Shown: positions 24,834 to 35,126 of the stretch, one piece after another
How positions within the stretch are numbered: position 1 is the stretch's first letter
How the letters are laid out: every line of letters starts with the position of its first letter
Source of the DNA: Diatrype stigma
Taxonomy: Eukaryota > Ascomycota > Sordariomycetes > Xylariales > Diatrypaceae
DNA length: 64,000 nucleotides
Reading direction: 5' to 3'
Assembly: GCA_022225965.2 (NCBI GenBank)
Contig: JAKJXP020000008.1
Location: 496,001-560,000 of the forward strand
Made by a program: the position numbers and the translations under genes
The notes under the pieces: model-generated
Databases searched by the model: none
Told to the model about the DNA's origin: nothing
Seen by the model: the letters and a program-made list of their open reading frames with translations, nothing else

Positions 24834-26039
24834 TCATATTTGTTGTTTCTGCAATGCTCTCCAGATGTTCCATGGAAGTTTCCAACCACTGGTCACGGTG
24901 AAGGGGTCGAAATTCATGCCCTCCAGCCTAGATAGGTAGTACTGGGCCGGAACAGCTTCTAGGAGTACACCAAACCCGCGACGCAAGTCCTGCGTTGTCC
25001 CATCATCACCTGGAGCGATTTCTGGGTGTTGATGCTCCGCTTCTGCCCCGTGCTCATACTCGTGGCCTGGGTTCTGACCACTGCGGAGGTTCTTCAACAT
25101 CTCCCTTGCGGTAATCAGATGATCGTTGGCACGGGTGGCGACCTGGAAGACCGCATCTTGGAAACCCTTGGCTCTGGGACCTTCCCGATACACATCCTCT
25201 TCTCTAAGTCCCGTTTCCGCCATAACGTCCAGGGGCAAGAGCAGAACTGGGTTTCTGCCACTGGCTGCCTCGCTACCGCTCGGTGATTTGACGGGAGGCG
25301 AAGGAGCTGCTAACACGGGTATGCCTCGGAGAACAGCTACAATGCCGCAAGCCTTCCCGATGTGGCTTGCAAGATGATCTACGTGCATGGAGCAGACGGG
25401 GAGGGCAGCCAAGGTCGAGTACATCAGGGTCGAGTATGTGTTCTCAGCATACTCTTCTAGCGCAGCCAAGCTAGTAAACGGTCTGTTGTCCATGTACCTT
25501 TCTCTTGTGTTGATCAACCGGAGCAGCCAGAACTTGATGGAGCTCGGGCTGCTCTCGGGCGATATGTGCGAAAGGTCCTGCAGAACCTTGTGCAGGAGGA
25601 TCATGATGGGCTCCTTGGGTGGCCTCCCGGCAAATGTGTTGTTGACAGCATCCCTCCAAAACTGCATGCGCAGCTGTCCAATGGCCGGGTTTGAGACGAG
25701 CTCGGGAAGCCGTACAAGTTCGAGGTTGAAGGCACGGAAGGCGTCGTAGGCATCTTGCCGGGATCTAGGAACGAAGTTGCGAATCAGGTAAGAGTCGTAG
25801 TCTGATTTTCTATTTCTGTCAGCCTTCACTCTAACTCGTCGCTTCCCTTCGAACACCGATACATCGATACATCGAAACATTGAAAAAACAAAGCACCACC
25901 TTGGAAAGCACTCTTACCTGATCTGTTCCACACAATACTGCTTGGCTTTGGCCACATCAGTATCGGTGATATAGCCCCGGCGCAAATTTGGGGTTTGCAG
26001 CAGTGTCCTGGACCATTGAAGGCCGGCGCGTGGTCGCAT
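24834..26039 (-). CDS. NDUFAF6: Mitochondrial complex I assembly factor NDUFAF6 homologue (365 aa)
   Basis: Two exons (26039-25918 and 25809-24834; 1098 nt, divisible by three) flank a 108-nt intron. The acceptor could also lie 6 nt upstream at CAG, adding two residues in frame; I prefer TAG, which gives IRKSDYDSYL. The N-terminus (MRPRAGLQWSRTLLQ..LRRGY) is an Arg-rich, acid-free presequence typical of matrix proteins. The body is the squalene/phytoene-synthase fold of the NDUFAF6 family: DAYDAFRAFNLELVRLPE, QLRMQFWRDAVN, LINTRERYMDNRPF, LEEYAENTYSTLMYSTL, HIGKACGIVAVLRGIP and the C-terminal PAQYYLSRLEGMNFDPF. The Asp-rich prenyl-diphosphate motifs of true synthases are not evident. Homologues are needed for building NADH dehydrogenase. 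It is transcribed divergently from RAD5 across 643 bp. Confidence 0.92.
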
Positions 26040-26390
26040 TACACGGAAATACATGAACAAAGAGTACTAGGAGATAGCATAAATCATGATGCGGACAATT
26101 GGTATTGGCATGGAGCCTTATTCATGATGTTGAAGCTGTAAGATCCTCATCCTGTAACTTCATCATTCTGGTCTGTATGTACAGAAGTAACTGACACTAA
26201 GATGATATCACTAAAACTCATCGCAGGTCCCTGGGGGGTAAGAGGGGCCACTAGAAGGAGTGCTGGGCCCCCACTAACCACTTAAGAAACGGCGATTTGG
26301 ATGGCAATCACATGATTCGCCGTGCCTTCTTCGCCTTCTTAGGGCTTCCTACATGAGGTAACTAAGCAGCTAAGGTAATTAAGGTAGTTA

Positions 26391-26430
26391 CATACTACAT
26401 ACATACTACCTAGTATGTAGTATGTAGTAG
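26391..26430. repeat. Imperfect inverted repeat (ACTACATAC / GTATGTAGT)
   Basis: The left arm ACTACATACATACTA is mirrored by TAGTATGTAGTATGTAGT around a CC centre. The right arm has one extra GTA. The palindrome sits just upstream of the two ACGCGT boxes. Confidence 0.7.
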
Positions 26431-26444
26431 CCTGTTAGCTCTTA

Positions 26445-26469
26445 ACGCGTCCAGTTGAGTTCAACGCGT
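26445..26469 (+). promoter_or_regulatory. Two MluI cell-cycle boxes (ACGCGT) upstream of RAD5
   Basis: ACGCGT occurs at 26445-26450 and 26464-26469, each inside a similar context (TTAACGCGTC and TCAACGCGTC), 233 and 214 bp before the RAD5 ATG. In yeasts this hexamer is the binding site of MBF (Mbp1/Swi6), which drives G1/S transcription of replication and repair genes. The spacing and target gene fit that role; binding here is inferred. Confidence 0.6.
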
Positions 26470-26682
26470 CACCCTGAACAGCGCTGGAGCTTTTCCTAAA
26501 GGTTCAATTGACTTTCTATTGCAGTTCCAAGGTATACAATACTTCATAGTAACGACCACACCACATATCACATATCACACTCTTTAAAAGCTAGCCATAC
26601 TGCAGGTGCTCTGGTATGATCTGACTGCTTGTTGGAATTTATACACTCTATTTTGATTTGGTGTTCTGGCTAGACACACATC

Positions 26683-29600
26683 ATGAGTCTACAAGACTTG
26701 GGGGAGCCTCCTACAAAGAAAAGACGGTTCTTTTCAGATCCCGATGAAGACGATCACGGACACGCTCGCCTCCCCAAGTCTGATGGCATCTTGCCAAGAT
26801 CTCCTCTACAAGAAATAGGCGTTGACGAAGCCTCGGATCATGGGGCTTCTGCAGATGCTCCCACCTCGACATTACCAAGCCGTGCTCCCCCAACAACATC
26901 AGATCCTCCAACTTTCGATGAGAGCACGTTCGAGAGCCTTCTAGGGGACAAAGTCAAGCCCGAGGTGTTGGACATCCTCCGTACCCAATGCGGCAACAAT
27001 CTTGAACAAGCTGTCAATATGTACTTCGATGGCACATGGATGAAGTTTCGAAAACCAAGACCAGCGACTAAGCCCTACGATCCCTTCGGCTTTCTTTCAA
27101 TGCCCGCCATAGATCCCAACGACTACTCTAAGGAGCCAGATCCTCCGCCACAACCTGCTGCGCAATCTATGCCCGAGAGTCGGTACATTGGTGCGTTTGG
27201 TGTCGAGGGCTGGGCGACGCGAAGTGGTACGAACTTGCTTAAGCATGGTGACATAGTCAAGATAGAACGCCAGAAGATACAGCCAGTCCTACCTAAAGGC
27301 AGACTTCGGGGAAATGCGCATATACCACTAGGCCCTCAACGGGTGTCCTTGGCAGCTTCTAAAAGAGTCGACGTCATTGTTCGATTTACCGATGCTCAGG
27401 GCAGTGAGATAGGCAGGTTGGCCAAGGACGCCTCCCACTGGGTTTCCTCTCTCATCGACCAGAAGGTCTGCACATTCGAAGGCGTATGTGTATATGCACC
27501 TGAGAGACTTCGCACCAACGAAACGATATATTTACAGTTAAAATGTTTTATATTAAAAGATGCATTCCTCAACGCTGGTTTCCAGTTAGCTGATAATCGG
27601 CATGCTGGCCTCTTCGAAGAACAGGAAACCACTGAGGAGCGGGATCTGCGCCTGCGTCAAGTCGCCCTTGTGAAACTGTTCCAAGAGATTAATTTAATGC
27701 CCACAAGGAGTAGCGATGCGGCGGGAAATCATAAACGAACAGCTCTCCTCCAAGCTGCCGAAACCGCCGAGAAACAAGACCGAAATCCACCGAAATCCAC
27801 CAACCAGTATGTCTAACAATTCCTCATCTCAAAGACACCACTAACATCATTGTAGTGAGACCCCAGGTTCGTCTCCGCCGGCCGAAGATGCTGAGGAGGG
27901 ACAGGAGTTAGAGCAAGATCAACTCGATGCGCTATATAGGAAAGCTCAATCGTTCGATTTTAACACCCCAGAAGCCGAACCCCCGGATAGTTTCGCCATG
28001 ACGCTTCGCCCTTACCAGAAACAGTCGCTCCATTGGATGTTGCGCAAGGAGAAGGACCTAAAGAACGAAGTCCGTGAAGCCTCGATGCATCCTCTGTGGG
28101 AAGAGTATTCCTGGCCTACCAAGGATGTGGATGACAAAGATGTAGTTCAGGTTGAAGGCCAATCCAATTTCTATGTCAACCCCTATTCAGGGGAAATGTC
28201 GTTAGACTTCCCTGTTCAGGAACAACATTGCTTGGGTGGAATCCTTGCCGACGAAATGGGTCTAGGCAAGACGATTCAGATGATGAGCCTGATCCATTCG
28301 CACAAATCCCAAGCTGTGGTCCGAAGTGCTGACAAGTCCGTTGAGTCCGTCAACGAGCTCACAAGGAAACCTAGAAGCGCTCCTGGGAGTGTTCTTCCTG
28401 CTCCGAAGACAACACTTGTAATTGCGCCGATGTCTCTTCTCGCCCAGTGGCAAAGCGAGGCCGAAAACGCCTCCAAGGAAGGCACCTTGAAGTCTTTTGT
28501 GTATTATGGCAACGAGAAGGTCAATGACCTGCAAGCCTTGTGTTGCGAAGCCAATATTGCCTCAGCGCCTGATATGATTATCACAAGTTATGGAGTAGTG
28601 CTCTCGGAGTTCACCCAGGTTGCCAAGAGTGGCACCAAGGACCGTGGTCTATTTTCCCTGAATTTCTTCCGGATTATTCTTGACGAGGGCCACATGATCA
28701 AGAACCGGCAGTCTAAGACATCGAAAGCATGCTACGAGCTATCAGCTGAGCACCGTTGGATATTGACGGGTACGCCAATCGTGAATCGCTTAGAGGACCT
28801 TTTCAGCTTGGTCAGGTTCTTGCGGGTAGAACCTTGGAATAATTTCTCTTTTTGGAGAACTTTTATCACCGTGCCATTTGAGTCTAAGGATTTCATGCGA
28901 GCCCTCGATGTCGTTCAAACCGTTTTAGAGCCGTTGGTGATGAGGCGAACCAAAGAAATGAAAACCCCCGATGGCCGGCCCCTTGTTCCGCTGCCTCCAA
29001 AGTCGTTGGAGATTGTCGACGTCGAGCTTTCTAAGACAGAGCGAGATGTTTATGACCATATCTTTACAAGAGCAAAGCGAACACTATCGAACAGTGTCGA
29101 GAAAGGCACCGTTATGAAATCCTATACCACTATCTTTGCCCAAATCCTACGCCTTCGTCAGTCATGTTGCCATCCAGTTCTAGTGCGAAACCAGGAGATC
29201 GTGGCGGACGAGGAGCTCGCTGGTGCAGAAGCAGATGCAGCTGCAGGGCTAGCTGATGACATGGATCTCCAATCGCTTATTGAGCGGTTCACGGCTACAA
29301 CGGACGATAAGAAAGACGCCAATGCCTTTGGAGCCCATGTCCTCCAGCAAATACGCGACGAGGCTACTAACGAGTGTCCCATTTGCTGTGAAGAGCCAAT
29401 GGTAGAGCAGACGGTTACTGGATGCTGGCACTCTGCTTGCAAGCAATGCCTGCTAGATTATATGAAGCATAGTACGGACCGCCAAGAAGTTCCCAGGTGC
29501 TTCAACTGTCGGGAAAATCTCAACTCCCGCGACTTGTTCCGCGTTGTCCGTAATGATGACGGCATGGAAACTCCGAACGGGACACCAAAGTTCAACCTTC

Positions 29601-30225
29601 AACGTCTCAACGTTCACGACTCGTCTTCGAAAGTCGTCTCGTTGATGACTCATCTGCGCGACCTCCGCCGGGAGCACCCACAGTGCAAATCTGTTGTGTT
29701 CAGCCAGTTCACCTCGTTCATGTCTCTTATCGAGCCCGCTTTAGCCAAGGCTAATATGAGATGCCTCCGTCTCGACGGAACGCTGTCACAAAAAGCCCGA
29801 GCTGCTGTCCTGGAAGAGTTCAAAGAGTCTGACAGGTTCACGATCCTACTAATCAGCTTGCGGGCTGGTGGCGTGGGGCTGAACCTCACCTCGGCGAAGC
29901 GAGTCTTCATGATGGACCCGTGGTGGAGCTTCGCCGTCGAGGCGCAAGCCATCGACCGTGTCCATCGTATGGGCCAGGAGGAAGAAGTGAAGGTTTACCG
30001 CTTCATCGTCAAGGATACCGTAGAGGAGCGGATGCTGAAGATTCAGGACAGAAAGAAGTTCATGTGAGTGAAACAGTTCAAAAAAATGCATATCCAACTA
30101 CCTCCATTAGACAGTCTGATTCACCATACTAACGCAAAATATGCAGTGCAACATCGCTCGGAATGATGAGTGACGAAGAAAAGAGACTTCAGCGTATAGA
30201 AGACATCAAGGAGCTGCTAAGCTAG
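26683..30225 (+). CDS. RAD5: RAD5: SWI2/SNF2 helicase with RING ubiquitin ligase (1136 aa)
   Basis: Three exons (26683-27806, 27856-30063, 30147-30225; 3411 nt, divisible by three) are separated by introns of 49 and 83 nt with CTAAC branch points. Domain order is typical of Rad5: a UBA-like helix bundle (about 85-115), a HIRAN domain (about 165-290, SRYIGAFGVEGWATRSG), then the SNF2 ATPase with Walker A DEMGLGKT (Lys near 513) and Walker B DEGH (Asp near 651). A C3HC4 RING is inserted in the helicase (CPICCEE..GCWHSACKQCLLDY..PRCFNC, from about 882), followed by helicase lobe 2 ending DRVHRMGQEEEVKVYRF. Exon 3 supplies the conserved end ATSLGMMSDEEKRLQRIED. Rad5/HLTF proteins polyubiquitinate PCNA and reverse stalled forks in error-free damage bypass in the nucleus. 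The promoter has two ACGCGT boxes. Confidence 0.96.
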
Positions 30226-30696
30226 GCGGTATGATATGCTCTGGGCAGTATCTGATGGTTTTCTCCGCTTTAACGACAGCGATGCTCGCCCTGCGCGCAT
30301 CCATCGAAGACTCATGATAGTAATTAGATATAAAGACGGACGCGTCCTTGACTGGACCGCCATGGTGCAACTACAGTGTCAAAGAAGCCACCATTGTCAG
30401 TTGATTGTATGCTTCATGTCATACCTAGATGTTGGTGATCAAGTCTTGTTGGTGTTGACACGAATCATCGCCCAATAATCGTATGACCCATCCCGAGCCA
30501 AATTATAGAGTTATATGATTAAGAGAGTCACCTTAGTAGAGTGATTCACTCTGACATATGTGAATGTCCTCGAGTTTTCGTAATCGACGCGACTGGGTGC
30601 CTTCCATCATAAGAAAGGAAATTCGAGGCGCTCGACCTTTTCAACACAAATAACAGCTGCATTTCCAACAACCGGGTAGTTACCTAATGCCTGCAT
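30226..30696. other. Short intergenic region
   Basis: It joins the RAD5 3' end to the next same-strand gene. No coding frame of interest, RNA gene or repeat was seen. Confidence 0.6.
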
Positions 30697-31836
30697 ATGG
30701 GCCATCAGACTCGACATACGTTAACCTTCATGATGCCTTCACCCACGTCCCCATCACCATCCCCATCACCACAATGGGGCACTATCGTGGCCCCTCCCTC
30801 ACCTTCTCGACGCCACAATCCTCATAATAACAACAACGACGGCGGCGACGACAACGACAGCGGGCAGACAGCACAATGGGGAACCTTCATTCCGCCCCCT
30901 CCCCTTCCCCAACAAGCTCCTGAACCGGGCATCGTGAAGGCTGCGGTTCAGGGTCACCGAACTCGTCAACACGAACACCACCATCATCATAATCATCGCC
31001 AGCAGGCTCAGCACGATGCAGCATCGCCATCATCATCTCCGGTTCCACGTCAACGTCGATCACCTACGAGTTTACCTGCAGTGCCTGTTCCAGCTCCGGC
31101 TCCTTTATCTCCATCTATCCCATCCTTCCCAGAAGCACCACAACCACTTCCTCCAATCTCTCCTTTTCCTCCACCACCGGCTATGTCGCGAGAAGCAGCA
31201 GCAGCAGCACGTAACGGTCGAAGCAGAAGCACGCCGTACGCGAAGGCGACATTCGAGGCGGGACATGCGCGGACGGATCTGTACGCCCTTGCTACCACTA
31301 CCGACCCCGCTGCCTCAGCCCCGGGACCGCGATCACAGCAGCGCTCCCCGCCACTCGGGACAGCAAAAGGGACGGTGATAGCGGCGGCGACTAGCAGTGC
31401 AGAGAAGGAGGGGGGCTGTTATACCACTAACGCTCCCTACGTATACAGAGGGCACTACGATGATGATAGAGATGGCGCTTTTGATCCCTTTGCAAGGACC
31501 ACCACAGCTGCGGGCGGAAAAGAGGGAGGAAGGCATGTGCAATGGGCTGCAGACGGAAGTCAGACGAGGACGTACCGGGATCCGAATCTAGATGATATGG
31601 GGTACCGCTGTGAGCATGATTGTGGATGTAGGGGTGGCTGTGGTGGTTGTGGTAGATACCACAACCAGGCAGAGTGGCCCGTGGACAACCTTCCGCCGTC
31701 TGTGGGATGGGTTCCTTTGCATCATGTTCTGCCGCGTGGCTGCTGCTCGGGATGGTGTGACGTATGCCACAGACGTGTGATGGTCATGCCGCCGACGGCG
31801 AGGTCATGGTCGAGATGCCCGTTTTGTGTCTGGTAG
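30697..31836 (+). CDS. Pro/His-rich protein with C-terminal Cys pairs, unknown function (379 aa)
   Basis: A single exon starts at ATG 30697; an internal ATG pair at 30730 (MMPSPTSPSPSP) is an alternative start. The N-terminal half is disordered, with SPSPSP and His-rich runs and two copies of a short element, SPQWGTIVAPP and TAQWGTFIPPP. The C-terminal 85 residues are quite different: CEHDCGCRGGCGGCGRYHNQ, then GCCSGWCDVCHRR and a terminal RCPFCVW. The CxxC spacing in the last 35 residues looks like a metal-binding knuckle or ribbon, which would make the tail the functional part. No signal peptide or membrane segment is present. I do not recognise the family. Confidence 0.65.
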   Translation: MGHQTRHTLTFMMPSPTSPSPSPSPQWGTIVAPPSPSRRHNPHNNNNDGGDDNDSGQTAQWGTFIPPPPLPQQAPEPGIVKAAVQGHRTRQHEHHHHHNHRQQAQHDAASPSSSPVPRQRRSPTSLPAVPVPAPAPLSPSIPSFPEAPQPLPPISPFPPPPAMSREAAAAARNGRSRSTPYAKATFEAGHARTDLYALATTTDPAASAPGPRSQQRSPPLGTAKGTVIAAATSSAEKEGGCYTTNAPYVYRGHYDDDRDGAFDPFARTTTAAGGKEGGRHVQWAADGSQTRTYRDPNLDDMGYRCEHDCGCRGGCGGCGRYHNQAEWPVDNLPPSVGWVPLHHVLPRGCCSGWCDVCHRRVMVMPPTARSWSRCPFCVW

Positions 31837-32399
31837 ATAAAGCGGTAGCTATTTTGAGCTGTGTTGGTGATACGGACAGACGTATTAAGTTCAGTCCCCT
31901 AACTGTCTTATGGTCTATCTGTATTGCTTAGTCATTCTGCTGTCTCTAGTCATGAAATTGTAGTATTGAGAGATGTTGTGACTGCTGGTTACGGAAGGCG
32001 TCATCTACACAACAATATGTGCTATGAGTGTTTATGAGAAAGCGACGATGTGCATGATCCTTAAGTATTATAACTAGGATGACTAGTATCTCCTCATATA
32101 TACAATATTCAAGGTAGGCAGTAATAATCAGCTTGACCATTGACAAATAGTCTAAGCGAGCCGTGACACTCGCAAGTATTGTACGACTTTCGAAGTTTGT
32201 TCATCAAATTAAAGTTCCGTAGAGGGACGAATTCAGAATGACTGCGCCAAATGGCCTACCTGGACCCAAACTGTCTGAGAATGTAACTATAAAGATCTCC
32301 GAAAGAGCAGACGTATAGGAGGCTTCTCTCCCGACCAGTCCACTTAGATCTATACCAACACCTCAAAGGCCCTCTCTACAACCAGCAAGGTGGTCCACG
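31837..32399. other. Intergenic region
   Basis: AT-rich sequence separates two same-strand genes and presumably contains the promoter of the PAM2-motif gene. Nothing distinct is visible. Confidence 0.6.
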
Positions 32400-33623
32400 A
32401 TGTCTACGCCTTATAATGTCAATGCGCCCGAGTTCGTGCCCGGGTTGCAATTTCCCGAGATCCCTGAGGCCCAAGACCAGGGACAGGACCAGCAACCTCA
32501 CCCATCTCGGCAGCAGCGTCGAGCTAGGGGCCGTGGCCGTGGCCGTGGCCGTGGCCGTGGTGGTGGCCGCCGGCGCAATCACCAGCGTCACGAAGACACC
32601 GCCCAGCGTCAGCTCGAGCAGCAGGAGCACCTCATAGACAACAAGCTCACCGTGATCTCGGACCAATTAACCGTACTCATGGATACGATAGCCGGCGTGC
32701 GCCCTGCGGGAGGCCCCGCTGACAATCAACCAGAATTAGACGATGCAAAATTTGCTTCTTTCGACCACTCATCTGGTTGTCGTCGCTCGCATACCCCTCC
32801 TACACAGCAAGACACGACTGGCTACCTCCCAGATTGGGCTCCAGAGGCTGAGCTGGCAGATCTTCCAGACACGGGGGTCGACCTTTCATTACCTTTCGAC
32901 TTGCCTGACAGGTGGTCAACCCTCGCGGGTGCACATTCGCAAAGCAACAGCATCCGGGGCGGTAATGGCAGTCGCAGCAACAGCATCAACTACCACAGTG
33001 GAGTCGCGGGCCAACGCCCAGAGCCATCTTCCAATGAAGCCGCAGCCACAGCCGCAGCCGCAGCGAGAACCCCATCCCCAGCGATAACACCGGAGACGCT
33101 GCGCCTCACCATGCCGACCTACTCCCGGCTCGAGCTAGACCTCCTGGAGAGCCGTCGCCGCGTCCAGAATCTTCGGGCGGAGGCGCAGCGACACAGCTTT
33201 CTTGCCGATGACCTCGACACCGCCATCGACCAGGTTCTCGACCGCCTGGTTGTTCAGGGGGCGGAAATGGCACCGTCGCCGGGATACGCCCCCGCCCCCG
33301 TGGGCACTCCGGAGGAGGCAACAGCTCGATTTCCGCGAGTCGCTGCATCTATCGCTGCTAGTCCCGGTGCCGAATCTGCCAGTTCGTCTCTGTCTTCCTC
33401 GACTGCCGCCGACGCCGCTGCACGGCACCTGTGCACGCCGTGCTGCAGCCCGCCGGGAGGCATTGGTCGCAACAACGACGGGTTTCCGCCGAGACGTGCC
33501 TACGCGACTCCGACCCCGACGCGGGTCGCCGCCGCACGACCGAGATACAGCAGCGTCATTAGCTCGGACCCTAACGACGACTGGTCGTACATTCGATCGG
33601 ACCCGGATTGGTCTATGTTTTAA
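32400..33623 (+). CDS. PAM2-like motif and Arg-Gly repeat protein (407 aa), candidate PABP interactor
   Basis: A single exon. Residues 5-14, YNVNAPEFVP, match the PAM2 consensus (xLNxxAxEFxP) except Tyr in place of Leu; PAM2 peptides dock through the invariant Phe on the MLLE domain of cytoplasmic poly(A)-binding protein. Residues 41-58 are an RGRGRGRGRGGGRRR tract, encoded by a GGCCGT microsatellite, of the kind that binds RNA and is methylated by PRMTs. A helical segment (LEQQEHLIDNKLTVISDQLTVLMDTI) follows. A second one (YSRLELDLLESRRRVQNLRAEAQRHSFL, given here as two helices YSRLELDLLESRRR and VQNLRAEAQRH) looks like a coiled coil near residues 240-270. The rest is Ser/Ala/Pro-rich. No enzyme domain or targeting signal is seen. 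The likely role, mRNA binding coupled to PABP, is inferred from motifs only. Confidence 0.7.
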   Translation: MSTPYNVNAPEFVPGLQFPEIPEAQDQGQDQQPHPSRQQRRARGRGRGRGRGRGGGRRRNHQRHEDTAQRQLEQQEHLIDNKLTVISDQLTVLMDTIAGVRPAGGPADNQPELDDAKFASFDHSSGCRRSHTPPTQQDTTGYLPDWAPEAELADLPDTGVDLSLPFDLPDRWSTLAGAHSQSNSIRGGNGSRSNSINYHSGVAGQRPEPSSNEAAATAAAAARTPSPAITPETLRLTMPTYSRLELDLLESRRRVQNLRAEAQRHSFLADDLDTAIDQVLDRLVVQGAEMAPSPGYAPAPVGTPEEATARFPRVAASIAASPGAESASSSLSSSTAADAAARHLCTPCCSPPGGIGRNNDGFPPRRAYATPTPTRVAAARPRYSSVISSDPNDDWSYIRSDPDWSMF

Positions 33624-35126
33624 AGGGGAGTCGATGGTCCCCGCGGTCTTCTTGACCTTCCTCTTTCGCTACTTAGATATTGTTTGCTTCGGGTTGGGAC
33701 GATGTTGCAGCCGCACATATCTCGGGCTGTGGGATTCCTTCGCGGTAGGTAGTCTAGGGTAGTAGGGCTCCATGTCTCTTAAGGCGGCTGAGTAAACAGG
33801 GGTTGGTAATCGAGGGGTGTGAAAGGTGGGCTGGTTTGTTTTCCGGGGTTGCCCTTGTCATGCCAACCACGAGGAAAGAGGGAAGGGAATATTGAATGCG
33901 CAGTACTTCATACGGGTCTCTTCTAATTATAGCTATAACTACCTAATCATATCATCATATCATACACCGTTCTTTTTCGGCATTCAGTATTCCCGCTTGC
34001 GGTCCCGAATCTGGTATTGTTTGGGCCAAGCCTTCACAACTGACATTTCCAAATTTACGTGGATAAGTGATCGGCGGGACGATCGGATGAGCTCAGCCTC
34101 TGGTTTACATAGTTATGTGGACTCGCTAACTGAAGCCGGCACAACCCAGCGCTGCCTGTAGCGAGAGCGAGCTGACCCACGGAAACAAACCCGTGCAGCT
34201 GCCGCGACAACAACTAACACGTCCCATCTTTTTGCTCCTTTTGCGCGGCGTATACAAGTTATGCATGATACTTAGCTATGACGTCAAGCCTTGATTAGAA
34301 GGGAATACAAACTACCACGAAGTGTTTACAAATTTTCCTAGCCGTGAAACTACCGAGATACCAAGCCTGGCTTGGCTCTAAGCTGTACTATGTAATCTAA
34401 CTAACTTGCTGGCGCACACTGCTCGGAGAGACTAGTTAATAAGCTTATATACCTACGTCAGCTGGGTAGCTGAGCCTCGTGAGCGTGAGGGGGGTTGGTG
34501 CCGAATACCGCCGTGAACGAATCTGATAGGACGATTGCGTGGATAAAGGGTCTGTAGTGAATAGCCCGGCAAGCACACACGACTATGTCGAAACCCGAGT
34601 CAAGACTGCCCGGTTATCCCTTGCCTCAGGTCTAGCATTCACTACATAGAAGTATCGGATGCAAACAATGTCTGATCCGCGGGGGCTGATGACGAACCTG
34701 ACGAGCTGAAAGAACGGACAGGGAGGGCTATGCCGGGCGGTGTAATATGTGCCTTACGGGTGGGCCCGAACTATGAACTATAACGTTTTCACTACGTGCT
34801 ACGGAGAGCTTGGGAGAGGCTTCAACCCACTTGAGAGAACACCAGGGCTTGCGTGGGAACCTTGGAGAGCATGCTGTGCTGTGAATGGGCTGGGGTCCGA
34901 AGATAGACGGGGATGTCCCGTGGGACCAGGGCTGGGGGGCTCCATGTAGATCGGCCGCAGAAACCACAACTTTTATGTTGGTGCCTAGGACTAGGAAATA
35001 TTGGCAACAATCACCCTTAAGTACTGACGGGCGCCATGGGGCTTCCCGGATGGCGAATATTCTGCCCGTCCTACCTAGACAACCCGACTTGAAGGCAGTA
35101 ACGTAACACGCTCTGGCGTATGTAAC
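33624..35126. other. Intergenic region before the ABCG gene
   Basis: 1.5 kb with no recognisable gene. A short 5' exon of the ABC transporter carrying its signal peptide could be hidden in the last few hundred bases, but I found no convincing candidate. Confidence 0.5.

Larger units (their letters stand above)
26040..26682. promoter_or_regulatory. Divergent NDUFAF6/RAD5 promoter region
   Basis: These 643 bp separate the two start codons. They contain an imperfect inverted repeat around 26391-26430 and two ACGCGT boxes at 26445-26469, described separately. The RAD5-proximal part is AT-rich. Confidence 0.7.
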
